Origin: Streptomyces sp. col6
Lineage (GTDB): Bacteria; Actinomycetota; Actinomycetes; Streptomycetales; Streptomycetaceae
Assembly (NCBI RefSeq): GCF_008042035.1
Contig: NZ_RDBL01000029.1
Coordinates: forward strand, 833,476-897,475
Length of the DNA: 64,000 nt
Direction of reading: 5' to 3'
The notes beneath the pieces were generated by a model, which saw nothing but the letters and a program-made list of their open reading frames with translations, was not told the DNA's origin and made no database searches. This document shows positions 1-23,942 of this stretch, one piece after another. Position 1 is the first letter of the stretch; each line of letters opens with the position of its first letter. A program made the translations under genes and the position numbers.

Positions 1-813
1 GTGGCTGAAGTGCGCCATCACGGCGAGGTTCCGGCCGGTCGCGACGACCTCCTCGAACAGCCGCAGCACGTCGTCGGCGTCCGGGTCGGTGACGTAGCGC
101 TGGGGCCAGTACGCCACGGACTTCGTCCCGATCCGGATCGTCCGCACGCTCTCCAGCGACAGCAGCGGCTCCAGATGGCTGCGCAGCCGCGCGGTGGACA
201 TCACCATGGGGTCGCCGCCGGTGACGAGCACATCGCCCGCGTCGGGGTGCGTCTCCAGGTACGAGATGAGGCCGCGCGGGTCGGGCGCGGCGAACCGCAG
301 TTCGCTGTCGCCGACGAACTGCGCCCAGCGGAAGCAGTACGTGCAGTACGAGTGGCAGGTCTGGCCCTGGCTCGGGAAGTACAGCACCGTCTCGCGGTAC
401 TTGTGCTGGAGCCCGGGGAGTTCGACGCCGTCGCGGGTGGGGACGTTGAGTTCCTTCTGCCCGGAGGGGTGCGGGTTGAGCCGGCCGCGTATCTGCTGCA
501 CCAGCGCGCGCAGGGCGACCTTGCCGGAGGGATCCGCGGAGAGCTTGGCCAGATCGCGTTCGTTCTGCTCGCTCAGCATCCCCTTCTGCGGGAAGACGAG
601 CTGGAACATCGGGTCGTCGGGGATGCGGTCCCAGTCGATCAGCTGCGACAGGACGTACTCGTTGACCCGGAAGGGCAGCACCATCGACACGAGCCGGACG
701 GTTTCCCGTATGCCGGCGGGCAGGCCGTGGCGGTCGGCGATCTCGTCGAGCTGCCGTGGCCCGTAGGCGCGGAACCGTGCCGCCTCGGCAGAATCGGTTG
801 CCAGCAGGGACAT
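1..813 (-). CDS. KamA-family radical SAM aminomutase (partial, C-terminus off the left edge)
   Basis: The first 271 residues are present and the reading frame is open at position 1. The radical SAM cluster motif is visible as CHSYCTYCFRWAQF (CX3CX2C), preceded by the strand ETVLYFPSQGQ and followed by DVLVTGGDPMVM, which matches the SAM-binding GGDP element of lysine/glutamate 2,3-aminomutases. Family members move an amino group from C-alpha to C-beta using a [4Fe-4S] cluster, SAM and PLP. The PLP-binding lysine would lie in the missing part. The ATG at 813 is preceded by GGAGGAA at 7-nt spacing. Glutamate 2,3-aminomutase of this family is known from macrolactam pathways such as incednine (IdnL4), so a role in making a beta-amino acid PKS starter is plausible. 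The actual substrate cannot be read from this fragment. Confidence 0.85.
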   Translation of the reverse strand, partial: MSLLATDSAEAARFRAYGPRQLDEIADRHGLPAGIRETVRLVSMVLPFRVNEYVLSQLIDWDRIPDDPMFQLVFPQKGMLSEQNERDLAKLSADPSGKVALRALVQQIRGRLNPHPSGQKELNVPTRDGVELPGLQHKYRETVLYFPSQGQTCHSYCTYCFRWAQFVGDSELRFAAPDPRGLISYLETHPDAGDVLVTGGDPMVMSTARLRSHLEPLLSLESVRTIRIGTKSVAYWPQRYVTDPDADDVLRLFEEVVATGRNLAVMAHFSH

Positions 814-869
814 GCGGATATTCCTCCAGCCTGGTGCCCGGCAGTCCGAGCGTCTGCTCGAACACGATG

Positions 870-960
870 CCGATGCTAGGGACGGGAATCGGCCACCGGA
901 CCCCAGAACCGACCCCAGCCGGACCCTTACGAAGACCCCCCACCCCTGGGCCGTTCCCCC
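870..960 (-). promoter_or_regulatory. candidate promoter and AGGGGTG box of the aminomutase gene
   Basis: This lies inside the 317-bp gap between the exporter stop (1131) and the aminomutase start (813). On the minus strand a TAGCAT hexamer (878-873) could be a -10 element. CAGGGGTGG lies upstream at 949-941 and TAAGGGT at about 929-923. The same AGGGGTG box recurs upstream of two PKS genes and beside the exporter. No good -35 is visible, as expected for an activator-dependent promoter. The rest of the gap holds only the tandem repeat at 1043-1142. Confidence 0.35.
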
Positions 961-1042
961 AGGCCCGCGGGCATGGCGAAGCCGCCCAGGAGCAACGGGG
1001 GACGCGCTCCTGGACGGCTGCTTTCGGCCCCCTGAGGGGGTG

Positions 1043-1142
1043 GGTGTTACCTGCCGGACCCGCGCGGGAACGGCCTTACGCGAGCCCTGCGCGGGTAGGC
1101 GTTACACACCGGGCCCGCGCGGGAACAGCGTTATGCGAGCCC
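1043..1142. repeat. imperfect 55-bp tandem duplication at the exporter 3' end
   Basis: Segments 1043-1087 and 1098-1142 align without gaps at 37 of 45 positions, a 55-bp period. Each contains the palindrome CCCGCGCGGG. The right copy carries the exporter's TAA stop (1133-1131). The left copy lies just beyond the stop and keeps the equivalent TTA, so it looks like a decayed duplicate of the gene end. Confidence 0.6.
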
Positions 1143-2762
1143 GGTGCCCGGCTCCTGCGCACCCGCCTTCGAGGACGGGGCGCCGGCCCCCTCCCCCTCG
1201 GCCGGCTCGGCCGCCTTCGCGTGGTCCTGCTGCACGGAACGCAGCCCGACGAGCGCCACGACGGCCGCCCCGGCCATCACGACCGCGCCGGCCACGGACG
1301 CCGCGTGCACCTCGGTGGTGAAGGCGGACCGGGCCGCGTCGACGAGGTTCCCGCCCGCCTCGCCGGGCAGCCGGGCCGCCGCCGCGAGCGCGCCGCCGAT
1401 CGTCTCGCGCGCCGCGTCCAGCGCGCCCGCCGGCACCCCGGCGGGGTCGTCCAGCGCGGAGCTGTTGCGGTAGGCGGTGGCGCCGATGGAACCGAGGACG
1501 GCGACGCCGAGGGCGCCGCCCAGCTCCTGGCACGTCTGGAGCAGCGCGGAGGCGGTACCGGCGCGCTCCGGCGGCACCTGGCCGACGACGAGTTCGGTGA
1601 CCAGGGTCAGGACCGGGGTGAGGCCGACCGCGAGGGCGATGATGCCGATCAGGATCAGCACGAGCCCGTCCTCGTCCGGGACCTGAGTGAGCATCAGCAG
1701 CGCGACGGTCGCCAGCCCGAACCCGCTGGCGATGATGACGGCCGGGCGGATCGTCCGGACGAGCACCGTGGCGAGCGGCACGACCGCACCGACCGCGATG
1801 GTCCCCGGGATCGTCCACAGCGCGGACTTCAGGGCGCTCATCCCGAGCACGGACTGCATGTACTGCGTGGAGAAGAGCGAGTACCCGACGAGAGTGAAGC
1901 AGGCCAGCATGTTGACGGTCACCGAGGCGCCGAACGCCCGGTTCCGGAACAGCGACACGTCGATCATCGGATCGGCACTGGTGCGCTGGCGGCGCAGGAA
2001 CACGGGGACGAAGGCGAGCCCGACGACGATCGCGACGACGTACGGCACGGTGAAGCCGTCCACGGCGATCTTCTTGAACCCGTAGACGACCGGCAGGATC
2101 GCGGCCAGCGAGAGCACGGCGCTCACCAGGTCGAACCTCCCGGCGGCGGGGTCCTTGAACTCCGGCAGCAGGAACGGCCCCGCGACCAGCAGCAGCACCA
2201 TCACGGGCACGTTGATCAGGAACACCGACCCCCACCAGAACCCGGCCAGCAGCGCCCCGCTCACCACGGGCCCGAGCGCCGCACCCGCGGCCATGCCCGT
2301 CGACCACACCGCGATGGCGGTACGCCGCTGGGTCTGCTCCCGGAACAGGTTCCGGATCAGCGCCAGCGTCGACGGCATCAGCGTCGCCCCGCCGATGCCC
2401 TGGAACGCCCGTGCGCTGATCACCATCTCGGGGCTGTTGGCGTACGCGGCGAGCAGCGAACCGGCGCCGAAGACCACGGCCCCGATCAGCAGAAGCCGCC
2501 GGCGCCCGATGCGGTCACCCAGCGCGCCCATGGTGAGCAGGACACCGGCGAGCACGAAGCCGTAGATGTCGATCATCCACAGCTGCTGACTGCCGGACGG
2601 CCGCAGGTCCTCGCTGATGGACGGAATGGCGAAGTAGAGGACGGTCAGGTCCATGGAGACGAGCAGCACGGGCAGGAGCAGAACGCCGAGGGCGATCCAT
2701 TCCTTCCGGCCCGCTCTGGCCTCCGGTCCGGTAGGTGCGTTCTCGCTCTGGGAGCTGGTCAT
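1131..2762 (-). CDS. MFS drug exporter, DHA2 (14-TMS EmrB/QacA-type) family
   Basis: A 543-residue protein with a short hydrophilic N-terminus and then alternating hydrophobic segments of the 14-helix DHA2 class. Visible signatures are motif A (GALGDRIGRRRLLL), the ARAFQGIGGATLMP segment and the antiporter motif C-like GMAAGAALGPVVSGAL. Family members expel hydrophobic compounds in exchange for protons at the cell membrane, so this is the likely exporter or self-resistance pump for the polyketide. I chose the ATG at 2762 (MTSSQSENAP) because the upstream in-frame extension lacks membrane-protein character and crosses a regulatory-looking region. The ribosome site is weak. It lies between the aminomutase and the toxin-antitoxin pair on the same strand as the PKS genes, with its own 198-bp upstream region. 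Confidence 0.93.
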   Translation of the reverse strand: MTSSQSENAPTGPEARAGRKEWIALGVLLLPVLLVSMDLTVLYFAIPSISEDLRPSGSQQLWMIDIYGFVLAGVLLTMGALGDRIGRRRLLLIGAVVFGAGSLLAAYANSPEMVISARAFQGIGGATLMPSTLALIRNLFREQTQRRTAIAVWSTGMAAGAALGPVVSGALLAGFWWGSVFLINVPVMVLLLVAGPFLLPEFKDPAAGRFDLVSAVLSLAAILPVVYGFKKIAVDGFTVPYVVAIVVGLAFVPVFLRRQRTSADPMIDVSLFRNRAFGASVTVNMLACFTLVGYSLFSTQYMQSVLGMSALKSALWTIPGTIAVGAVVPLATVLVRTIRPAVIIASGFGLATVALLMLTQVPDEDGLVLILIGIIALAVGLTPVLTLVTELVVGQVPPERAGTASALLQTCQELGGALGVAVLGSIGATAYRNSSALDDPAGVPAGALDAARETIGGALAAAARLPGEAGGNLVDAARSAFTTEVHAASVAGAVVMAGAAVVALVGLRSVQQDHAKAAEPAEGEGAGAPSSKAGAQEPGTGLA

Positions 2763-2823
2763 GGAGACGGTCCAATGCTGGGGGGACGGGACGTACGTAT
2801 CAGTGAACGGAAGTACTGGCGCG

Positions 2824-2880
2824 TAGGGGCCCCGCGCGCAAGGGAACAGGGGTGCAGTCAGGGCCCCGAATAGGGGTGGG
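2824..2880. promoter_or_regulatory. three spaced AGGGG boxes between exporter and antitoxin genes
   Basis: On the plus strand, TAGGGG (2824-2829), CAGGGGTG (2847-2854) and TAGGGGTG (2871-2878) start 23 and 24 bp apart. The last two sit in a longer direct repeat GAAYAGGGGTG (2844-2854 and 2868-2878). They lie about 60-118 bp upstream of the exporter start. Regular spacing near two helical turns suggests a cooperative regulator site shared with other cluster promoters; this is inference. Confidence 0.4.
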
Positions 2881-2948
2881 GGACGCTTGCGACCGGGTAG
2901 CGAAGTGAAGCGCGCGTAGGTCCGAGGTCGCAGAACGCGACACCGTGG

Positions 2949-2963
2949 CATACTTGAAGTATG
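2949..2963. promoter_or_regulatory. palindromic operator overlapping -10 and start codon of the antitoxin gene
   Basis: CATACTTGAAGTATG is a perfect 7+1+7 palindrome whose last three bases are the ATG of the antitoxin. Its first six bases, CATACT, lie at -12 to -7 relative to that A, the position of a -10 box if the transcript starts at the ATG. There is no ribosome site at a usual distance, so a leaderless transcript with the operator over the promoter fits. VapB-type antitoxins autoregulate through such palindromes. Confidence 0.5.
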
Positions 2964-3227
2964 GCAACCAGGAAGATCACCATCACCGTCCCGGAAGAGC
3001 TGGTGGAGTCGATCAGAGAGCGGGTCGACTCCCGAGGCGTATCCGCCTATATCGCTGCCGCTGCCGCCCACCAGGACGCGATGGACCGGCTGCGCGATCT
3101 CGCGGACCGGCTTGAGGAAGAGCACGGTGCTGTGACAGCCGGCGAGCAGCAGGCCGCACTGGATCGCATCGCCGCGATCGATGCCTGGCACGACGAACAT
3201 CGACCGGCCTCGGACGAAGCAGCATGA
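2961..3227 (+). CDS. ribbon-helix-helix antitoxin, VapB-like
   Basis: An 88-residue protein. The N-terminus KITITVPEELVESIRERV followed by a short helix (SRGVSAYIAAAAAHQ) has the strand-helix-helix layout of ribbon-helix-helix DNA-binding antitoxins. The acidic C-terminal half (EEEHGAVT to ASDEAA) would wrap and neutralise the toxin. It is followed by a PIN-domain gene with an ATGA stop-start overlap at 3224-3227, the usual translational coupling of VapBC pairs. Its ATG lies inside a 15-bp palindrome, and no ribosome site precedes it, which suggests a leaderless, autoregulated transcript. The pair runs opposite to the flanking cluster genes. Confidence 0.82.
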   Translation: MATRKITITVPEELVESIRERVDSRGVSAYIAAAAAHQDAMDRLRDLADRLEEEHGAVTAGEQQAALDRIAAIDAWHDEHRPASDEAA

Positions 3228-3670
3228 GCCGAGCCGTCCGGCCGAAGTCACTCCCGGCACGGCAGCGCGTCTTCGTGTTCGACTCCGAGGCGCTCTCCAA
3301 GGCGATCCGGGGAGACCGGGAGTTGACGGCGCTGCTCAAGGCGGCCCCCGGCCTCGACATCCCGGTCATCACCTCGGCCCTCACCACCCTGGAGGCCTGG
3401 GACCCGCGCGAGGGGTCCAGGCAGGCGCTGTGGAACTGGGCTCTGTCCCGGATCCGCGTCGTCCACACGGACGACCAGGTGATCATCATGGCTCGCGACA
3501 TGCTGAGGGAAGCCGGCCTGCACGGCCACAAGTACGCCGTCGACGCCGTTCTGGCGGCGGTGGCCGGGCGGGAGGCCGCACGGGGTGCCCAGGCCACCGT
3601 CTTCACCTCCGACACCGACGACATGCGTCAGCTTCTCGCCGGTCACTCCGTGCGGATCGAGCAGGTGTGA
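3224..3670 (+). CDS. PIN-domain ribonuclease toxin, VapC-like
   Basis: A 148-residue protein with the four acidic positions expected of a PIN nuclease: Asp in VFVFDSEALSKAI, Glu in TTLEAW, Asp in KYAVDAVLAAVA and Asp in FTSDTDDM. VapC toxins are Mg2+-dependent RNases that cut tRNA or rRNA and are held inactive by the cognate antitoxin. The start overlaps the antitoxin stop (ATGA). The stop lies 10 bp before the stop of the convergent adenylation gene, so the pair is wedged into the cluster edge without breaking a gene. The cellular RNA target cannot be predicted. Confidence 0.82.
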   Translation: MSRAVRPKSLPARQRVFVFDSEALSKAIRGDRELTALLKAAPGLDIPVITSALTTLEAWDPREGSRQALWNWALSRIRVVHTDDQVIIMARDMLREAGLHGHKYAVDAVLAAVAGREAARGAQATVFTSDTDDMRQLLAGHSVRIEQV

Positions 3671-3680
3671 GGGAAGGCCC

Positions 3681-5276
3681 CTACCCCTCCCCCGCCACCA
3701 ACGCCGCCAGCGCGCGCCTGTCCGTCTTGCCGTTCGGGGTGAGCGGGAGCGACGGGGTCAGGGAGACCTTGCGGGGGACCATGTAGTCGGGGAGGGTCTT
3801 CTTGCAGAAGGCGCTCAGGGCGACCGGCTGGGCGTCGAAGTCGCGGCCCGGGACGACGTACGCGTACAGCTCCGGGTCCTCGCCGGGGCGCGGGCGGACC
3901 ACGACCGCCGCCGCCTCCACGCCCGGGAACTCCAGGAGCCGGCGCTCGATCTCGCCCAGTTCGACGCGGTTGCCGCGCATCTTGACCTGGAGGTCGGAGC
4001 GGCCGACGAAGTACAGCTCGCCGCTCTCGCCCCGGTACGCCAGGTCGCTGGACTTGTAGACGAGCTGGCCCGAACGGGGGTTGAGGGGGTCCGGGACAAG
4101 GACGGAGCGGGTGGCCTCCGGGTCGTCCCAGTAGCCGGTGAAGAGGGACGGGCCGCGCAGGTGGATCTCGCCCACCTCGCCCGGCTCGTCGACCGGGCGG
4201 CCCTCCTCGTCGAGCAGCAGCATCTCCGCGCCCGGGTAGGCGAAGCCGATGGAGAGCTTGTCGATGGCGTCGGGGAGCGGGTTCGGCACATCGGTGAGGG
4301 AGAACGCCATCGCCTCGGTCGGACCGAAGCAGTTCACCACCCGGACCTGGCCCAGCAGCGTTTGCAGTTGACGCAGTTCGGGAAGCGGGAACGCCTCGCC
4401 GGAGAACAGCACCCCGCGGATCTGCCCGGACAGCGCCGCGAGGCCGGCCGCCTCATGGCGCAGTACCGGGCGCCAGATGGACGGCACGCCGTCGACCTGC
4501 GTGGCCCCCGTGTCCGCGAGGAAGCGCAGGAACCTGCGCGGCCAGTGCATGAGTTCGCGCGGTACGGGAATGAGCTGCGCGCCCGACCCCAGGGCGAGGC
4601 CGATGTCGAGCAGGGCGAAGTCGAACTGGAGCGGGGACGTCGTCGCCAGCCGGTCCTGCGGCGTGACGATGGAGTGCCGCAGCATGCCCCGGTAGAAGGA
4701 GAGCACCCCGCGGTGGCTCATCACGACGCCCTTGGGGCGTCCGGTGGTGCCCGAGGTGAAGATCATGTACGCGGCGTCGGTGGTGACGGCCTCGCGGCGG
4801 TGACGGGTTCGTGCCACCGGGACGCGCTCCACGGTCACCCCGTCCGGGCCGAAGCGGGCCGTGCCGACGGTCGACGGGATGCCCTCGCGGGCGCCCTTCA
4901 GCGTCTGGAGGTGCAGCGCCGGTTCCGCCGTGTCGATGATCGTACGGAGGCGCGGGTCGGGGACGTCGGGGCTCACCGGGATGAAGGTGAGCCCGAGCAT
5001 CGAGCAGGCCAGCAGCGCGGCCACGGCGGCGGCCGAGTTGTCGGACTCCAGGACGACCCGGTCCCCGATGTCGAGGCCGAGGGAGTCCAGGGTGACCGCG
5101 TAGTCATGGGCTCTGCGTTCCAGTTGGCGGTAGCTGAGGACCCGGTGCGAACCGTCCTCCGCCGCCTCCCAGGCCGCCGGGCTGTCCGGCGCGGTGCGGG
5201 CCGCGGCCAGCATGAATTCGTGGATGCGCTCGGCCGGCGCGCCGACCGCCGCCGGGTGCTCCGTGCTCAGGCTCAT
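3681..5276 (-). CDS. free-standing amino acid adenylation enzyme (putative PKS starter activation)
   Basis: A 531-residue adenylate-forming enzyme, full length for a single A domain, without a fused carrier protein. Core motifs are in order: YMIFTSGTTGRPKGVVMSH (A3), NCFGPTEAMAF (A5), YKSSDLAYRGESGELYFVGR (A7), KMRGNRVELGEIERRL (A8) and PLTPNGKTDRR with the catalytic Lys (A10). The position equivalent to Asp235, which holds a substrate amino group in NRPS domains, is Asp (LQFDFALL). That favours an amino acid over a simple carboxylic acid. AGGAGG stands 7 nt before the ATG. It starts 43 bp after the stop of the thioesterase-bearing PKS gene on the same strand, so probably the same operon. Likely role: load the starter onto a carrier protein, possibly the N-terminal ACP of the first PKS, like VinN or IdnL1 in macrolactam pathways. 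Substrate not determined. Confidence 0.85.
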   Translation of the reverse strand: MSLSTEHPAAVGAPAERIHEFMLAAARTAPDSPAAWEAAEDGSHRVLSYRQLERRAHDYAVTLDSLGLDIGDRVVLESDNSAAAVAALLACSMLGLTFIPVSPDVPDPRLRTIIDTAEPALHLQTLKGAREGIPSTVGTARFGPDGVTVERVPVARTRHRREAVTTDAAYMIFTSGTTGRPKGVVMSHRGVLSFYRGMLRHSIVTPQDRLATTSPLQFDFALLDIGLALGSGAQLIPVPRELMHWPRRFLRFLADTGATQVDGVPSIWRPVLRHEAAGLAALSGQIRGVLFSGEAFPLPELRQLQTLLGQVRVVNCFGPTEAMAFSLTDVPNPLPDAIDKLSIGFAYPGAEMLLLDEEGRPVDEPGEVGEIHLRGPSLFTGYWDDPEATRSVLVPDPLNPRSGQLVYKSSDLAYRGESGELYFVGRSDLQVKMRGNRVELGEIERRLLEFPGVEAAAVVVRPRPGEDPELYAYVVPGRDFDAQPVALSAFCKKTLPDYMVPRKVSLTPSLPLTPNGKTDRRALAALVAGEG

Positions 5277-5319
5277 CGGCCCGCCTCCTGCGCTCGTCCG
5301 GGTATGGGGTGGTCAACAG

Positions 5320-21705
<16,386 letters not shown>

Positions 21706-21738
21706 GTTGGGTCCCACCGAGTCCTTGTTCATGCCGGT

Positions 21739-23910
21739 TCATGCCGAGAGGTCGAGTCGGGTCGCAGGTGCGGGGCGGGGCCCGGTGCCGTCGCCGGCAC
21801 CGGGCGCGCGGTCGGTCAGGTGAGGCCGAGTTCGTTGTCGATGAAGGCGAAGACGTCGTCGGCGGACGCGGCTTCCAGCTGGTCGCCGACCTTCTGGCCG
21901 CGGTCGCCGTTCTGCGCGTCGAGCGTCCCGGTCAGCCGGGTCAGCAGGGACTGGAGCCGGGCCGTGATCCTGGTGGCCTCGATGTCCTCGGCGGCGAGCG
22001 CCGAAGCGGCCTCCTCCAGGCGGTCGAGCTGCGCCAGTACGGGGAGTTCGCCGAGGCTTTCGTCCTGGCAGAGCTCCGACCACAGATGGCCGGCCAGCGC
22101 ACCGGGGCTCGGGTGGTCGTAGATCATGCTGGTGGGCAGCGGGCGCCCGGTCGCGGCGACGAGCTTCGTACGCAGATCGACGGCGGCGACCGAGTCGAAC
22201 CCGAGGTCCGTGAACCCCCGGTCCGCCCCGACCTCGGCCGGGTCGTCGTACCCGAGCAGCGCCGCGACATGCGTACGGACAAGGTCCAGCAGCACGGACC
22301 GCTGCTCCGGTTCGGCGAGACCGGCCAGCCGGTCCGCGAGGCCGGAGTCCCCGGCTCCGCCGTCTGCGCCACCGTCCGTGCTGAGCGCGGCCCGCGCGTC
22401 GGGCAGGGCGTCCAGAAGGGGGCGGGGGCGGGACGCGCTCAGCACGGACGGGGTTCGGACTGAGCGGCACGAATGTGCACGTGATCGTGGAGGAGGCGCC
22501 GGCCGCGGTGGTTTCCGCCTCCGCCGCACCCGCCTCGGCGGAGGCGGAAACCACCGCGGCCGGCGCCTCCTCCACGATCACGTGCACATTCGTGCCGCTC
22601 AGTCCGAACGACGACACCCCGGCCCGCTTGGCGCGGCCGAGGTCCGGCCAGGCGACCGGCTCGGTCAGCAGCCGTACGCTGCCCGCGCTCCAGTCCACGT
22701 TGTGGCTCGGCTCGTCCACGTGCAGGGTGCGCGGCAGGACGCCCGCCTTCATCGCCTGCACCATCTTGATCACGCCACCGACACCGGCGGCGGCCTGCGC
22801 ATGGCCGATGTTCGACTTGAACGACCCCAGCCACAGCGGCCGGTCGGCGGGCCGCTCGCGCCCGTAGGCGGCGATGAGGGCCTGCGCCTCGATCGGGTCA
22901 CCGAGGGTCGTGCCGGTGCCGTGCGCCTCGACGGCGTCCACATCGGCGGGGGCGAGGCCGCCGGAGGCCAGGGCCTGCTGGATGACGCGCTGCTGCGAGG
23001 GGCCGTTCGGCGCGGTCAGCCCGTTGGACGCGCCGTCGGAGTTCATCGCCGAACCCCGGATGACGGCGAGGACGGGGTGGCCGTTGCGGCGGGCGTCGGA
23101 AAGCCGCTCGACGAGGAGCATGCCCGCGCCCTCGGACCAGGTGGTGCCGTCGGCCGCAGCGGCGAAGGACTTGCAGCGGCCGTCGGGGGCGAGGCCCCGG
23201 TCCTGGCTGAAGCCGACGAAGGAGTCGGGGCTCGCCATGACGGTGACACCGCCCGCGAGCGCGAGTGCGCATTCCCCGCTGCGCACCGACTGAACCGCGA
23301 GATGGAGGGCGACGAGGGAGGAGGAGCAGGCCGTGTCGACGGTGACTGCGGGGCCTTCGAGGCCGAGGGTGTAGGCGACGCGCCCGGAGGCGACGCTCGC
23401 CAGGCCGCCGGTACCGCCGCCGCCCGGGTAGTCGTGGTAGACGACCCCGGCGAACACACCGGTACGGCTGCCCTTCAGCGAGGTCGGGTCGATTCCGGCA
23501 CGCTCGATGGCCTCCCAGGACACTTCCAGCAGCAGCCGCTGCTGCGGATCGGTGTCCTTCGCCTCACGCGGGCTGATCTTGAAGAAGTCCGCGTCGAACT
23601 CCCCCGCGTCGTGCAGGAAGCCGCCCTCCCGGCAGTACGTCCTGCCGGGCGTCGACGGCTCGGGGTCGTACAGCGCGTCCATGTCCCAGCCACGGCCGTC
23701 CGGGAACAGCGACACGGCGTCCCGGCCCGCGTCCACCAGCTGCCACAGGTCCTCGGGCGAGGTGATGCCGCCGGGGAAGCGGCAGCCCATCGCCACGATC
23801 GCGACCGGTTCGCTGCCCCGCGCCTCGGCCTCCGACAACTGGCGTCGGGTGCGCTGGAGTTCGGCGGTGGCGCGCTTGAGATAGTCCCGGAGCTTGTCGT
23901 CGTTGCTCAT
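21739..23910 (-). CDS. type I PKS module 7: intact KS, then disrupted (AT region missing, frame broken)
   Basis: The start is sound: a docking peptide (MSNDDKLRDYLKRATAEL) preceded by GAGG, 32 bp after the previous PKS stop. The KS is complete (DTACSSSL, VEAHGTGTT, GHAQAAAG) to about residue 440. The sequence then runs into a perfect 74-bp inverted repeat (22609-22453). The open frame goes on as Pro/Arg-rich sequence with no PKS similarity to a stop at 21739. The true ACP and C-terminal docking domain are present in another frame (22452-21816). No AT is present between KS and ACP, and any DH/KR is also gone. As written the gene cannot make a working module. Either the DNA is misassembled here or the gene is a real deletion mutant; the perfect hairpin favours an assembly or library artefact. 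Confidence 0.75.
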   Translation of the reverse strand: MSNDDKLRDYLKRATAELQRTRRQLSEAEARGSEPVAIVAMGCRFPGGITSPEDLWQLVDAGRDAVSLFPDGRGWDMDALYDPEPSTPGRTYCREGGFLHDAGEFDADFFKISPREAKDTDPQQRLLLEVSWEAIERAGIDPTSLKGSRTGVFAGVVYHDYPGGGGTGGLASVASGRVAYTLGLEGPAVTVDTACSSSLVALHLAVQSVRSGECALALAGGVTVMASPDSFVGFSQDRGLAPDGRCKSFAAAADGTTWSEGAGMLLVERLSDARRNGHPVLAVIRGSAMNSDGASNGLTAPNGPSQQRVIQQALASGGLAPADVDAVEAHGTGTTLGDPIEAQALIAAYGRERPADRPLWLGSFKSNIGHAQAAAGVGGVIKMVQAMKAGVLPRTLHVDEPSHNVDWSAGSVRLLTEPVAWPDLGRAKRAGVSSFGLSGTNVHVIVEEAPAAVVSASAEAGAAEAETTAAGASSTITCTFVPLSPNPVRAERVPPPPPSGRPARRAGRAQHGRWRRRRSRGLRPRGPAGRSRRTGAAVRAAGPCPYACRGAARVRRPGRGRGGPGVHGPRVRLGRRRRSAYEARRRDRAPAAHQHDLRPPEPRCAGRPSVVGALPGRKPRRTPRTGAARPPGGGRFGARRRGHRGHQDHGPAPVPADPADRDARRAERRPRPEGRRPAGSRVRRRRLRLHRQRTRPHLTDRAPGAGDGTGPRPAPATRLDLSA
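21816..22452 (-). pseudogene. out-of-frame ACP and C-terminal docking domain of module 7
   Basis: This is the frame that carries the real end of the module-7 gene. It has a linker (VLSASRPRPLLDALPDARAAL), an ACP with the phosphopantetheine serine in FTDLGFDSVAAVDL, then helices (DRLEEAASALAAEDIEATR) and a tail ending DDVFAFIDNELGLT, the docking type seen at the ends of modules 5 and 6. No start codon belongs to it. It is out of frame with the KS because the 157-bp hairpin unit is not a multiple of three. It ends 110 bp before the next PKS start. Confidence 0.8.
22453..22609. repeat. perfect 74-bp inverted repeat with 9-nt loop
   Basis: Positions 22453-22526 are the exact reverse complement of 22536-22609, checked base by base, around the 9-nt loop 22527-22535. 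The right arm is the natural end of the module-7 KS (coding GLSGTNVHVIVEEAP). The left arm is the same DNA folded back. The KS coding frame and the downstream ACP frame meet here with the AT missing. Confidence 0.97.
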
Positions 23911-23942
23911 CGAACCTCAACCAATCTGCAGCTGATCGCTGG

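Noticed and set aside
1..879. Plus-strand frame of 292 codons at the left edge
   Set aside because: It is the shadow of the minus-strand radical SAM gene, which shows the CX3CX2C motif.
2763..3260. Upstream extension of the exporter to 3260
   Set aside because: It would run through the regulatory boxes and antisense to the antitoxin gene and has no transporter-like sequence.
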